Shown here: positions 1-7,274 of the stretch, in pieces
Layout: the number at the start of each line of letters is the position of its first letter
Position numbering within the stretch: position 1 is the stretch's first letter
Source: Alphaproteobacteria bacterium
GTDB lineage: Bacteria > Pseudomonadota > Alphaproteobacteria > UBA6615
Length of the DNA: 13,329 bases
Assembly: GCA_017643325.1 (NCBI GenBank)
Contig: JAEPNS010000058.1
Coordinates: 1 to 13,329 of the forward strand
Reading direction: 5' to 3'
Program-made: the position numbers and the translations under genes
The notes under the pieces: generated by a model
The model's input: the letters and a program-made list of their open reading frames with translations, nothing else
The model's database searches: none
Told to the model about the DNA's origin: nothing

Positions 1-2
1 CG

Positions 3-773
3 GACCTCCTGGAGATGGTGGCAACCGGCGAGACGACGCTCTGCTACTTTTCGTCGAGCTACCTGGCCGACAAGGTGCCGGAAATCGCGCTGTTCGATCT
101 TCCGTTCCTGATCCGCGACCGGGAGCAGGCCTACGCCATGCTGGACGGTCCACTCGGCCAGCTCGTGGTCGACAAGATGGCGGAGGCGGCCAACTTCCGG
201 ATCGTCGCCTGGTGGGACAACGGCTTCCGGCATTTCTCCAACCGCGTGCGTCCCATCCGCACCCCCGCCGACTGCAAGGGCCTCAAGATCCGGACCCTGT
301 TCAGTGCGCTCCAGCAGAGAAGTTTCGCCGCCATGGGGTTTGAGTCCGTGCCGCTGGATGTGGCCGAACTGCCCGGGGCCTGCGCGGATGGCACAGTGGA
401 TGCCCAGGAGAACCCGCTGACCAACACGGTCAATTTCGGGATCCACGAACATCACAAATGGATCACCATGAGCGGCCACTTCTTCGGGCCGTGCGTCGTG
501 CTGGCCCACAAGGCCACGTGGGACAGCTGGCCGGACGATGTGCGCGAGGCCGTGCAGGCGGCCTTGGCCGTCGCGACCCCGGCACAACGCGGCTTCGCGG
601 CAGGCGAGGACCACGACATGAAGGCAAGGCTCGCGCCGCTCGACAACGAGCTCATCGAGCTGACGGAGGAGGAACGGGCGGCCTTCGTTGCTGCGGTCAG
701 GCCGGTGGTCGAGGAAACGATGCGCCAGTTCCGCGACGAGCTGTTCGAGTACCTCCCGCGCGGCGAGGCCTGA
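3..773 (+). CDS. TRAP transporter solute-binding protein, DctP family (5' end missing)
   Basis: This is the periplasmic substrate-binding subunit of a tripartite ATP-independent periplasmic (TRAP) transporter, which captures an organic acid, often a carboxylate, for Na+-coupled import. The frame is open from the window edge and ends in TGA. About 257 residues are visible against a usual length near 330, so the signal peptide and roughly the first 75 residues lie outside. DctP hallmarks seen in order are RPIRTPADCKGLKIRT, which includes the arginine that usually clamps the substrate carboxylate, then an E-x9-G-T-VDAQENP block, then the helix-rich C-terminal lobe. The membrane subunits DctQ and DctM are not in the window and may lie to the left. 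The stop codon directly abuts the stop of the convergent dehydrogenase gene with no base between. The substrate cannot be read from the sequence. A sugar-acid or hydroxy-acid would suit the neighbours, but that is inference. Confidence 0.9.
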   Translation, partial: DLLEMVATGETTLCYFSSSYLADKVPEIALFDLPFLIRDREQAYAMLDGPLGQLVVDKMAEAANFRIVAWWDNGFRHFSNRVRPIRTPADCKGLKIRTLFSALQQRSFAAMGFESVPLDVAELPGACADGTVDAQENPLTNTVNFGIHEHHKWITMSGHFFGPCVVLAHKATWDSWPDDVREAVQAALAVATPAQRGFAAGEDHDMKARLAPLDNELIELTEEERAAFVAAVRPVVEETMRQFRDELFEYLPRGEA

Positions 774-1661
774 CTATTCCGTCTCGCGGATCTCGTCGAA
801 GACCTTGTAGAGAAGCGAATAGTCGTCCTCGGCCATGCCGCGCGCGATCGCCTTGTTGAGGAAGGCGCTGGTTTCCTTCGCGTAGCGTGCATCCATGCCG
901 AGGCCCTCGGCCATCCGCACGGCCATGCCCAGATCCTTGTTCAGGTTGTACACCCGCGAGCGCGCGTCCCATGTCCCGCTCAGGATATGGCGTGGAAAGC
1001 GGGCCTCGCTGGAATAGCTCCGTGCATTCGAGACGTTGAACACGTCGATCATGTCCGACAGCTTCAGTCCCGCGCGCTCGGCCATCCGGCCCGCCTCGCA
1101 GGTGGTCAGGAAGATCGAGTGGGTGACCATGTTGTGGATCAGCTTCATGGCGTGACCTGCACCGACGTCGCCGAGGTAGAAGAGATTGTCGGCGATGGCG
1201 CCGAGCTTCGACCGGCTGTTCTCGAAGACCGACTCATCGCCGCCGATCATGAGCGTCAGCGTGCCCGCGTCGGCCCCGGTCGCGCCCCCGCTCATGGCTG
1301 CGTCGAGGTAGGCGATTCCGGCATCCGCCGCGCGCGCGGCGAGCGCCTTGGTGTCGTCGGGATACGACGTGGTGAGATCGTAGACGACCGTCCCTTCGGC
1401 GGCGCGGGCGAGAACGCCGTCCGGCCCTTCAAAGGAGGCCTCGATCTCGGGCGTTGCGGGCACCACATAGACCATCATCGCACCTGCGGCGGCCATCTCG
1501 CCCGGTTTGGCGACAACGGCATTCGCGACTTCATCGAAGCGCGCCCGCGCGTCCGCATCGACGTCCCAGACGGCGGTCGCATAACCGGCCTTTGCGAAGT
1601 TCGCGGCGATGCCGCGACCCATGTTGCCGAGGCCGATGACCCCGATCTCGGGCTGGCTCAT
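774..1661 (-). CDS. NAD(P)-dependent beta-hydroxyacid dehydrogenase (3-hydroxyisobutyrate dehydrogenase / 6-phosphogluconate-like family)
   Basis: The 295-residue protein is a cytoplasmic oxidoreductase of the beta-hydroxyacid dehydrogenase family, which oxidises 3-hydroxyacids (3-hydroxyisobutyrate, tartronate semialdehyde, L-threonate and similar) with NAD(P)+. The N-terminal Rossmann fold shows IGVIGLGNMG with GxGxxG at residues 10-15, followed by the family signature through Ala24. Substrate-binding SGGATGADAGTLTLMIGG lies at 124-141. The catalytic lysine is K173 in GAGHAMKLIHNM, with the supporting asparagine N177; the residue before N177 is His where Asn is usual. Length is normal for the family. 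The start is fixed by an AGGGAGA ribosome binding site 7 bases upstream. The gene follows gntR by 21 bases, so the two are almost certainly co-transcribed and under that regulator. The exact substrate is unknown; HIBADH, tartronate semialdehyde reductase and L-threonate dehydrogenase look alike at this level. Confidence 0.9.
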   Translation of the reverse strand: MSQPEIGVIGLGNMGRGIAANFAKAGYATAVWDVDADARARFDEVANAVVAKPGEMAAAGAMMVYVVPATPEIEASFEGPDGVLARAAEGTVVYDLTTSYPDDTKALAARAADAGIAYLDAAMSGGATGADAGTLTLMIGGDESVFENSRSKLGAIADNLFYLGDVGAGHAMKLIHNMVTHSIFLTTCEAGRMAERAGLKLSDMIDVFNVSNARSYSSEARFPRHILSGTWDARSRVYNLNKDLGMAVRMAEGLGMDARYAKETSAFLNKAIARGMAEDDYSLLYKVFDEIRETE

Positions 1662-1682
1662 TATCTTTCTCCCTGGACGGAT

Positions 1683-2459
1683 CTAGCCGCGCTCGGCGAC
1701 ATAGGCATAGTCGGTGGTGTTGCAGCGGCTGACGCGCCATTCGACCGGTCGTCCGTCGATGGTCACCGCCACGCGGTCGATTTCCAGCAGCGGGGCTTCG
1801 GGCATGATGCCGAGCAGCTGCGCCTCGAGCGGTTCGGCCGCGACGGCGCGCACCTCCTCGGCCGCCTTGGCGACCGTGATCCCGAACTCGCCCTGATAGA
1901 AGCGGTAGAGATTCTCCGGCAGTTTCGTGACCGCACCGAGGCCGGGAAAAAGGTTCTGGGGCAGCGTCAGGCGTTCGACGATCACCGGCTGGCCGCGCAG
2001 TTCCCGAACCCGGTGCAGCGCGATCACGCGCGCGCCGGGGTCGAGCTGCAGGCGCGCGCGTTCGGACTCGCTGGCCTTGCGCGATTCGCAGGCCAGCGTC
2101 CGGCTCATCGGCATCGCCTGGTCGCCGTCCCGGTGACGAAGATTGAAATAGAGGAACAGCGCGCGTCGCTCGGTGTATTCCGACACAAAGGTGCCAAGTC
2201 CCTGCCGGCGCTCGAGCAGGTTCTCTGCCACCATCTCGTTCAGCGCCTTGCGCACGGTGCCCTGGCTCACCGACAGCTCTGCCGCGAGGTCGAATTCGCT
2301 CGGCAGCATGTCCCCCGGCTTCCAGTAATTGTCGATCAGCCGCTTGCGTATGATCTCCTCGACCTGGGCATAGAGCGGCTTCCCCGGTTGTCGCTTGAGC
2401 CTGGGCGGTTTTGCACGGCGTGGCTTGCGCCCCTTCGGTGCGTCGGTCTTTCCGGCCAT
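1683..2459 (-). CDS. GntR family transcriptional regulator, HutC subfamily (UTRA domain)
   Basis: The 258-residue protein is a one-component, ligand-responsive DNA-binding regulator. A basic N-terminal tail (residues 1-25, rich in Lys, Arg and Pro) leads into a GntR winged helix-turn-helix at about 28-95, with PLYAQVEEIIRKRL, then PGDMLPSEFDLAAELSVSQG, TVRKALNEMV and the wing LLERRQGLGTFV. The rest, about 110-255, fits a UTRA effector domain, with RVRELRGQPVIVERLTLP and a C-terminal EWRVSRCNTTDYAYV that resembles the usual RxxYRxDRY-type end. These C-terminal domains commonly bind small acids, amino acids or sugar phosphates. It is first in an operon with the downstream hydroxyacid dehydrogenase, and a good promoter with an overlapping pseudopalindrome lies 70-100 bases upstream, suggesting autoregulation. 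An AGGG motif 7 bases before the ATG serves as ribosome binding site. The ligand is unknown. Confidence 0.92.
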   Translation of the reverse strand: MAGKTDAPKGRKPRRAKPPRLKRQPGKPLYAQVEEIIRKRLIDNYWKPGDMLPSEFDLAAELSVSQGTVRKALNEMVAENLLERRQGLGTFVSEYTERRALFLYFNLRHRDGDQAMPMSRTLACESRKASESERARLQLDPGARVIALHRVRELRGQPVIVERLTLPQNLFPGLGAVTKLPENLYRFYQGEFGITVAKAAEEVRAVAAEPLEAQLLGIMPEAPLLEIDRVAVTIDGRPVEWRVSRCNTTDYAYVAERG

Positions 2460-2523
2460 ACGGCTGCCCTGCCTCCCCTGCCGGCCGACCTGCGTCGTGG
2501 TTTGAGCCTCGATCCGGGCGGAC

Positions 2524-2546
2524 GGTCCAACGTTAATAGGTGGTCC
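2524..2546. promoter_or_regulatory. candidate GntR operator overlapping the -10 box
   Basis: A 23-base interrupted dyad is present with arms of the form GGtCCAaC and GgTGGtCC around a 7-base AT-rich centre. The lower-case bases break the symmetry. It covers the proposed -10 element and start site, where a repressor would block transcription. Assignment to the adjacent GntR protein rests only on position and symmetry. Confidence 0.35.
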
Positions 2547-2562
2547 CGCGGGGGGGCGTCAA
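2533..2562 (-). promoter_or_regulatory. sigma70-type promoter of the gntR-dehydrogenase operon
   Basis: Read on the minus strand there is TTGACG, an 18-base spacer, then TATTAA. Both boxes are close to the housekeeping consensus, and the AT-rich -10 stands out in a G-rich stretch. Transcription would start near 2526, giving a leader of about 65 bases before the gntR ATG at 2459. Confidence 0.6.
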
Positions 2563-2615
2563 TTCCGGCAGGCGGGTATCGGCTGTGCCCAGCGCGCCGC
2601 TCGTGCACTCCAGGC

Positions 2616-2637
2616 AAAACCGGCCTTCGCGGCCGGT
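2616..2637 (-). terminator. Rho-independent terminator of the Gfo/Idh/MocA gene
   Basis: On the minus strand a perfect 7-bp stem (ACCGGCC / GGCCGGT) with a 5-base loop is followed by TTTTGCCT. It lies about 80 bases past the stop of the oxidoreductase gene and before the gntR promoter, so it separates the two minus-strand transcription units. The U tract is short. Confidence 0.6.
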
Positions 2638-2716
2638 GTTTCGTTGGTGGTCGCCCGGTTTCCGCCCGTTCAGGGAACCGAGCCCGGGGATACGAGTCGC
2701 CTGTCTTATTGCGTTG

Positions 2717-3838
2717 CTATTCGTAATACGCGTCGAGTTCGAGCGGCAGGTCGATCCGTTCGCCGCGCTTCGAGGACAGGTCCATGGCCATGGTCAGCAG
2801 CAGGTTGCGGTGGCCGTCCTGCGCGGTGGCGTGCGGCGTCTCCATTCCGGTGTAGAGCCGCTGGTACCAGGAGAAGGTCTCCTCCCGCATCGGGCCCCAG
2901 AGCTGGCCGTTGTAGATGTCCCCCGGCGGGTAGCTCGTCATGAACTCGACATGGCGGTCGAACTCGGGTGTGAAGCCATCAGGCGCGTAACCCGCGCCGA
3001 GCTTGTTCTCGGTTGCCAGGACCAGGTCGCGATGCGTGTCCTCGATATCGATCACGCCTTTATCGCCGATAATCCCGATCTCCAGCCCGTAGACCGCACC
3101 CGGCCAGATGACCGGCGCGGCCCAGGAAATGTTCATCGAGAACATGGTGCCGTCGTCCATGGTGAAGATGCCGAAGGTCGAATCCTTGGTGCCGTACCGC
3201 GAGAGCGCCTTGTCGTTGGACTGGGCGTAGAGCGAGACCGGGGTCTTGCCCTCCATCAGCCACATGCACATGTCGAGGGCGTGGGTGCCAGAGACCACCA
3301 TGGGCGTCAGGTTCTGGCGCTGGTTGGTACGCTGGACCGTCGCGATGGGCACCATCCGGTTCATGAGGGCGCGGGTGACGACTCCCGTCACCTCGCCGAT
3401 CTGGCCCGTGACAAGCCGCTCCTTCACCGTCAGGAAACGGCGGCGGAAACGCTGGGTGTATCCGATGACGGCATCGACGTCGTTCTTCTCGATGGCCTCG
3501 AGAACGCGCGCGGATTCTCTGGCGTCGGTCGCGAGCGGCTTCTCGATGAACAGCGGCTTGCCGTGGTCGGCGGCCAGGATCGTCGGGGCACCGTGGTGGT
3601 TCTCGTCGGTTGCGATGATGACCGCGTCCACCTCGGGGCGGGTGATCAGTTCCTCAAAGCTGGATGTCTTGAAGTCCGCATTAACATCGTCCGCGAGGCG
3701 GTCGAGCAGGTCGTCCTTGATGTCGCACAGGCCGATCCAGCCTATACCGGGATAATCGCGGGCAAACTCGGCGCGGATGCGGCCGATGGTGCCGCAACCG
3801 ACGACGGCCAGCCCCAGTGCCTTGTTGTTCTTGCTCAT
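2717..3838 (-). CDS. Gfo/Idh/MocA family NAD(P)-dependent oxidoreductase
   Basis: The 373-residue protein belongs to a family that oxidises or reduces sugars, inositols and their derivatives with NAD(P)(H). The N-terminal Rossmann domain has LAVVGCGTIGR (residues 10-20) and the acidic CD at 38-39 for cofactor ribose binding. The family lysine lies in the EKPLA motif (residues 99-103, K100), and the C-terminal domain carries GTHALDMCMWLM at 184-195, with H186 and D189 at the usual catalytic positions. The chosen ATG (MSKNNKALG) has GGGGAGA 6 bases upstream. An upstream in-frame ATG would add 16 residues with no family resemblance. It is transcribed away from hprK across a 137-base gap and ends at its own terminator, so it is probably a single-gene unit. 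With the TRAP protein and hydroxyacid dehydrogenase it suggests a polyol or sugar-acid pathway. The substrate is not identifiable. Confidence 0.9.
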   Translation of the reverse strand: MSKNNKALGLAVVGCGTIGRIRAEFARDYPGIGWIGLCDIKDDLLDRLADDVNADFKTSSFEELITRPEVDAVIIATDENHHGAPTILAADHGKPLFIEKPLATDARESARVLEAIEKNDVDAVIGYTQRFRRRFLTVKERLVTGQIGEVTGVVTRALMNRMVPIATVQRTNQRQNLTPMVVSGTHALDMCMWLMEGKTPVSLYAQSNDKALSRYGTKDSTFGIFTMDDGTMFSMNISWAAPVIWPGAVYGLEIGIIGDKGVIDIEDTHRDLVLATENKLGAGYAPDGFTPEFDRHVEFMTSYPPGDIYNGQLWGPMREETFSWYQRLYTGMETPHATAQDGHRNLLLTMAMDLSSKRGERIDLPLELDAYYE

Positions 3839-3975
3839 GGATTGTCTCCCCGTGTTTCCCGGCGTGCCTGCCATGCGGCACCGCATTCGGTTTTTTCGGA
3901 ACCGGGTATATCATGCCGTCGACGGGGACACTGTTCCGTCATGGCAAAACAGCGCGGCGGCAGAGGACCGGTCCA
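3839..3975. promoter_or_regulatory. divergent intergenic region between the Gfo/Idh gene and hprK
   Basis: The 137 bases must contain the start signals for both divergent genes. I see a -10-like TATATC at 3907-3912 on the plus strand (GATATA/TATACC on the other strand) but no good -35 partner for either direction. Two perfect 10-base palindromes are present: CCGTCGACGG (3915-3924) and GGACCGGTCC (3965-3974). The second contains part of the hprK ribosome binding site, AGAGGA. These are observations without a known binding protein. Confidence 0.3.
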
Positions 3976-4419
3976 ATGGAGCGTGTGCACGCGACCTGTG
4001 TGGCACTTGCGGTCGGGGAAGACTGGTGCGGCGTCCTGCTGCGTGGGCCGTCAGGATCCGGAAAATCGGACCTCGCGCTGCGCCTGATTGATGCCGGTGC
4101 GCGGCTCGTCTCGGACGACCAGACGGAGTTGACGGCGTCGTCCGGTGAGGTCGTTGCCCGTGCGCCGGAATCACTGGCCGGCCGACTCGAGGTGCGTGGG
4201 GTGGGGATCCTCGCATTCGAATATCTCGCCGAAGCCCCTGTGGGACTGGTTTGCGATTTGTGCGCGCCGTCGGACGTGCCGCGGTTGCCCGAGGCGCAGA
4301 CGGTCTGGATTGCCGGTTCCGAACTGCCGCGGTTGTGGCTCGCCCCCTTTGAAAGTTCCGCGGTGGCGAAGGTTCGCCTTGGCCTTGATACGGCGCGACG
4401 CGGTATACTGGGGCATTGA
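3976..4419 (+). CDS. hprK: HPr kinase/phosphorylase, short alphaproteobacterial form
   Basis: HprK phosphorylates, and in many species dephosphorylates, the regulatory serine of HPr. The 147-residue product corresponds to the C-terminal catalytic domain alone, the usual form in alphaproteobacteria; the N-terminal domain of Firmicute HprK is absent. Visible motifs are VHATCVA with H5, in the place of the conserved histidine before the P-loop; Walker A GPSGSGKS at 24-31; SDDQTE at 46-51 with D47 and D48; and the HPrK signature LEVRGVGIL at 71-79. Start: ATG at 3976 follows AGAGGA by 8 bases, and its protein start matches the family. An in-frame ATG at 3913 would add 21 unrelated residues. It heads a four-gene operon whose last gene encodes the substrate HPr. 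The ChvG/ChvI two-component genes often found upstream of hprK in Rhizobiales are not here. Confidence 0.92.
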   Translation: MERVHATCVALAVGEDWCGVLLRGPSGSGKSDLALRLIDAGARLVSDDQTELTASSGEVVARAPESLAGRLEVRGVGILAFEYLAEAPVGLVCDLCAPSDVPRLPEAQTVWIAGSELPRLWLAPFESSAVAKVRLGLDTARRGILGH

Positions 4420-4440
4420 AGAGCAACGGTCACCGCCTGC

Positions 4441-5376
4441 ATGTCAAAGCCGTCATCTTCCGAAACTGTTCTGGGTGCCGCACGTTCGTCCTTGGCCGGC
4501 CGCGTCCTCGTCGTGACGGGCCTGTCCGGTGCAGGCCGTTCGACGGCGCTGAACGCGCTCGAGGACATGAACTGCGAAGCGGTTGACAACTTGCCCGTCC
4601 GCCTCATGGCGACGCTGGTCGAACAGGGCCCGGCAACGGGACGCGGCCTTGCGATCGGCGTGGACGTCCGTACCCGTGACTTTGCCGCCGGCGATTTCGC
4701 CCAGACGATCGAGCGCCTGCGCGCGGAAACGGCTAGCGAGATCGACCTGGTGTTTCTCGACTGCGATTCCGACGTCATCGCACAGCGCTACACGGAAACA
4801 CGCCGCGTTCACCCGATGGCGAGCGACCGGCCCCTGGCAGACGGGATCGCGGCCGAGCGGCGGTTGCTGGCGCCGTTGCGAGAGGCTGCCGACATCGTCA
4901 TCGACACCAGCCACACCAACATCCACGAGTTTGCGCGTATTCTGCGCGACCGTCTCGTAGGCGTTCCCGTTGGCGAGGCCAACGTGCTCGTGACCTCGTT
5001 TGCGTACCGGAACGGAGTTCCGCGTGATGCGGATCTTGTCATCGACGTCCGCTTCCTGCGGAACCCCCACTACGACCCTGACTTGCGCCCACGCACCGGC
5101 CGTGATCCGGATGTCGGCGAGTTCGTTGCCCGCGATCCGGATTTCGACACGTTTTTCGCGCGACTGACGGACCTGCTGGCGCTCCTGCTCCCGCGCTTCA
5201 ACGAGGAGGGCAAGAGCTACCTGACAATCGCCATCGGCTGCACGGGCGGGCGCCACCGGTCCGTCTACGTATCTGAGAGATTGCGGGACTGGCTCGCGGA
5301 ACGGGCCACGCAGGTCGACGTGCGCCATCGCGAACTGTCGTTCGAGGAGACCAATCAGGAGGAGGCCGGGCGATGA
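4441..5376 (+). CDS. rapZ: RNase adapter / nucleotide-binding protein RapZ (YvcJ family)
   Basis: The 311-residue protein is of the RapZ/YvcJ family. In Escherichia coli RapZ directs the small RNA GlmZ to RNase E and senses glucosamine-6-phosphate; in Bacillus YvcJ is a nucleotide-binding protein. The role in alphaproteobacteria is less clear. The N-terminal nucleotide-binding domain has GLSGAGRS at 27-34, with R33 where the Walker lysine is usual, followed by the family block NALEDMNCEAVDNLP. The C-terminal domain has DVRFLRNPHY at 202-211 and the highly conserved GCTGGRHRSV at 267-276. Length is slightly above the usual 280-290 because of about 20 unconserved N-terminal residues. No strong ribosome binding site precedes the ATG, so an internal start or coupling to hprK, 21 bases upstream, is possible. 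It overlaps the next gene by 4 bases. Confidence 0.93.
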   Translation: MSKPSSSETVLGAARSSLAGRVLVVTGLSGAGRSTALNALEDMNCEAVDNLPVRLMATLVEQGPATGRGLAIGVDVRTRDFAAGDFAQTIERLRAETASEIDLVFLDCDSDVIAQRYTETRRVHPMASDRPLADGIAAERRLLAPLREAADIVIDTSHTNIHEFARILRDRLVGVPVGEANVLVTSFAYRNGVPRDADLVIDVRFLRNPHYDPDLRPRTGRDPDVGEFVARDPDFDTFFARLTDLLALLLPRFNEEGKSYLTIAIGCTGGRHRSVYVSERLRDWLAERATQVDVRHRELSFEETNQEEAGR

Positions 5377-5792
5377 TCGGTCTTGTGCTAGTGACCCATG
5401 GCCGACTCGCGAATGAGTTCCTCGCGGCGCTCGAGCATGTCGTGGGAAAGCAGGAGCAGGCGGAGGCGATTTCCATCGGTGCGGACGACGATATGGAGGT
5501 CCGACGCAAGGACATCGTGGATGCCGTCGAACGGGTCGGGTCGTCGGACGGTGTCATCGTGCTCACCGACATGTTCGGCGGAACGCCGTCGAATCTGGCC
5601 ATCTCGATCATGGACGCACCGGCGGATGGCGTGCCGGTTGAGGTCATTGCAGGTGTGAACCTGCCGATGCTGATCAAGCTCGCCAGGGCCCGGGAGACAG
5701 GCGCATTGGCCGATGTTGTCGTCGACGCCCAGGACGCGGGCCGGAAGTACATCAATGTCGCGTCCGCGCTGCTCGCGCAGAACGGCGGGTGA
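5373..5792 (+). CDS. PTS EIIA component, mannose family (regulatory EIIA-Man)
   Basis: The 139-residue cytoplasmic phosphocarrier is of the mannose-type EIIA family. It would accept phosphate from HPr on a histidine. H9 lies in the N-terminal IGLVLVTHGRLA block, the normal acceptor position. DMFGGTPSN at 66-74 and NLPML at 96-100 are the other family motifs, which form the active site. The length matches a stand-alone EIIA domain; no EIIB, EIIC or EIID is fused or nearby, so it is probably regulatory rather than a sugar importer, as proposed for the incomplete alphaproteobacterial PTS. The ATG overlaps the rapZ stop (ATGA), and a strong GGAGGAG site lies 8 bases upstream within rapZ. It is often annotated manX or ptsM; I leave the symbol empty because naming is inconsistent. 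Confidence 0.93.
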   Translation: MIGLVLVTHGRLANEFLAALEHVVGKQEQAEAISIGADDDMEVRRKDIVDAVERVGSSDGVIVLTDMFGGTPSNLAISIMDAPADGVPVEVIAGVNLPMLIKLARARETGALADVVVDAQDAGRKYINVASALLAQNGG

Positions 5793-5798
5793 GTTGGT

Positions 5799-6077
5799 TT
5801 GACTGCCGGTGACGTCGAGCGCGCGGTCACCGTGACCAACCTGCGCGGCCTTCACGCACGTGCGTCGGCGAAATTCGTGAAACTCGCGGAAACGTTCGCC
5901 TGCGACATCGAGGTGGAGAAAGACGGGATGGTGGTTCCCGCCACTTCGATCATGGGGCTCATGATGCTGGCCGCCGGTCCGGGGTCCGAAATCCTCGTTC
6001 GGGCGCGGGGAGAGGATGCGGCCGCCGCCGTCACGGCGTTGACCGGTCTGGTCGAGAGCCGCTTCGGGGAGGAATAG
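5799..6077 (+). CDS. ptsH: HPr phosphocarrier protein
   Basis: The 92-residue small phosphocarrier of the phosphotransferase system has its active-site histidine at H19 in NLRGLHARASAKFV. The HprK target serine is S50 in TSIMGLMMLAAG, so both phosphorylation sites are present, as expected with hprK in the same operon. The start is TTG, 6 bases after the EIIA stop. No in-frame ATG or GTG lies upstream before that stop, and the next candidate (GTG at the twelfth codon) would remove the first beta strand. The weak start and tight spacing suggest translation coupled to EIIA. It is the last gene of the hprK operon, and a GGCGCC-core hairpin begins 4 bases after its TAG. Confidence 0.95.
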   Translation: MTAGDVERAVTVTNLRGLHARASAKFVKLAETFACDIEVEKDGMVVPATSIMGLMMLAAGPGSEILVRARGEDAAAAVTALTGLVESRFGEE

Positions 6078-6108
6078 AAACGGCGCCCCCACAAACGAGC
6101 GGGCGCCG
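6074..6108 (-). terminator. terminator between ptsH and porin 1, better oriented for porin 1
   Basis: A perfect 8-bp stem CGGCGCCC (6081-6088) / GGGCGCCG (6101-6108) has a 12-base loop. On the minus strand it is followed by TTTCTATT, the layout of a Rho-independent terminator for the porin gene. On the plus strand, 4 bases past the ptsH stop, no T run follows, so its use for the hprK operon is less sure. The T run overlaps the ptsH stop codon. Confidence 0.7.
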
Positions 6109-6140
6109 CCTCAAAACGCTTCAGGTCAGATCGCTGGCGA

Positions 6141-7274
6141 TCAGAACGCGAAGTTATTGCTGATCAGGAACACCGTGCCTTCGTTGTTGGTGTTGGCCGC
6201 ATTCCCGTTGATGTTGTCTGCCTCGATGAGGTGCAGCGCCGCGGAGAGATCCCAGCCCGCGGACACGACATAGTTCGCGTCGAGCGAGATGATCTCCACA
6301 TCGGTGTCGGCAATGCCCGCTGCATTATCGCGGGAGCTCTCGAACCAGTTCAGGCTGACGCCGTACGGGCCGGTCTGGTAGGACGCACCGACCGTCCAGT
6401 ACTGGCCTGCATCCGCGCCGCCGGCCTGCGCCGCGTTCGCGATGCCCTGCTCCGCGAAGTCGACATAACCAGCGCCGAATCCGAAGCCGCCATAGGTCAC
6501 AACGCCACCGACCGAGATCGTCTCGACGTCACCGACGTTGTTGGCGCCGGACGCACTTTCACCGTCGCCGAACTCGCCGGTCAGGCTGAGGATGATGCCG
6601 ATCTCGTCGTACGAGCCTTCCCAGTTGATGCCGAGACCGAAGACGTTCTCGAAGTCGCCGTCATTGTCGGTCTCGCCGAACAGGTCGGCGGTGCCCGAGT
6701 CGACGCCGGTGTCCGGGGTCAGCGAGCCGCCGAGCTGGAAGCCGGCAAAGCGCGGCGTGAAGTAGATCAGCTTCGTCGCGTCACCGGTCACGGTGTTGCC
6801 GGTCGCCGCGATCGCGCCGCCGAACTGGAAGAAGTCTGCCTGGTCGCCGTCCGGGCCGGCACGGCCGACAAGGATGTCATCGCTTTCGACGTACATCCGG
6901 TCAGTCGCGTCGTCCTGGTCACCCATCTCAACGCGGCCCCACTGGGCACTCTCGATATAGGCCCATGCCTCGTCCGCCGCGGTGGCGTCGCTGCCGCCAC
7001 CGTTGAGCTCGATGCTGACGCCGTACTCAAGACCGTTTTCGGCCGTGTTCGAGGCGTTTACGAACACCTCGACCTCGTCACCGTGGAACTCGTAGCCGCG
7101 GCCATAGCCCGCGGAGACGTCCTGGTCGGTAAATCCGACGATGAACCGGAATTCGCCGCCCAAGGTCACGCTCATCGCGTCCTTGGAACCGACCTGCCCG
7201 GCCATTGCCGAAGTCCCGACAAATGCTGCGGTGACGAGCGCGCTCGTACCCAGCAGAAGGGATTTCTTGTTCAT
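6141..7274 (-). CDS. outer membrane porin (porin 1)
   Basis: The 377-residue protein is of the Gram-negative general porin type (trimeric, probably 16-stranded barrel), giving passive entry of small hydrophilic solutes. A clear signal peptide with a KK start and hydrophobic core ends at AMA|GQ (residues 25/26). The mature protein begins with VTLGGEFRFIVGF, a typical first strand. It alternates short hydrophobic strands with Gly-, Asp- and Asn-rich loops and ends NNFAF, with the C-terminal phenylalanine needed for BAM insertion. The mature protein is strongly acidic. A long acidic segment at 184-213, including ETDNDGDFEN, is identical in the adjacent paralogue. The ATG has GGAGG 11 bases upstream. 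It is oriented opposite to the flanking ptsH and ahcY genes. Pore selectivity cannot be told from sequence. Confidence 0.92.
   Translation of the reverse strand: MNKKSLLLGTSALVTAAFVGTSAMAGQVGSKDAMSVTLGGEFRFIVGFTDQDVSAGYGRGYEFHGDEVEVFVNASNTAENGLEYGVSIELNGGGSDATAADEAWAYIESAQWGRVEMGDQDDATDRMYVESDDILVGRAGPDGDQADFFQFGGAIAATGNTVTGDATKLIYFTPRFAGFQLGGSLTPDTGVDSGTADLFGETDNDGDFENVFGLGINWEGSYDEIGIILSLTGEFGDGESASGANNVGDVETISVGGVVTYGGFGFGAGYVDFAEQGIANAAQAGGADAGQYWTVGASYQTGPYGVSLNWFESSRDNAAGIADTDVEIISLDANYVVSAGWDLSAALHLIEADNINGNAANTNNEGTVFLISNNFAF

Noticed and set aside
3913..3975. Upstream ATG start for hprK at 3913
   Set aside because: The extra 21 residues do not resemble the family, and the ATG at 3976 has a well-spaced ribosome site and the expected protein start.
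987..4087. Long plus-strand frames (987-2726 and 2540-4087) opposite the dehydrogenase, gntR and Gfo/Idh genes
   Set aside because: The minus-strand genes have clear families, motifs and ribosome sites. The plus frames show only low-complexity Arg/Gly-rich shadow protein.
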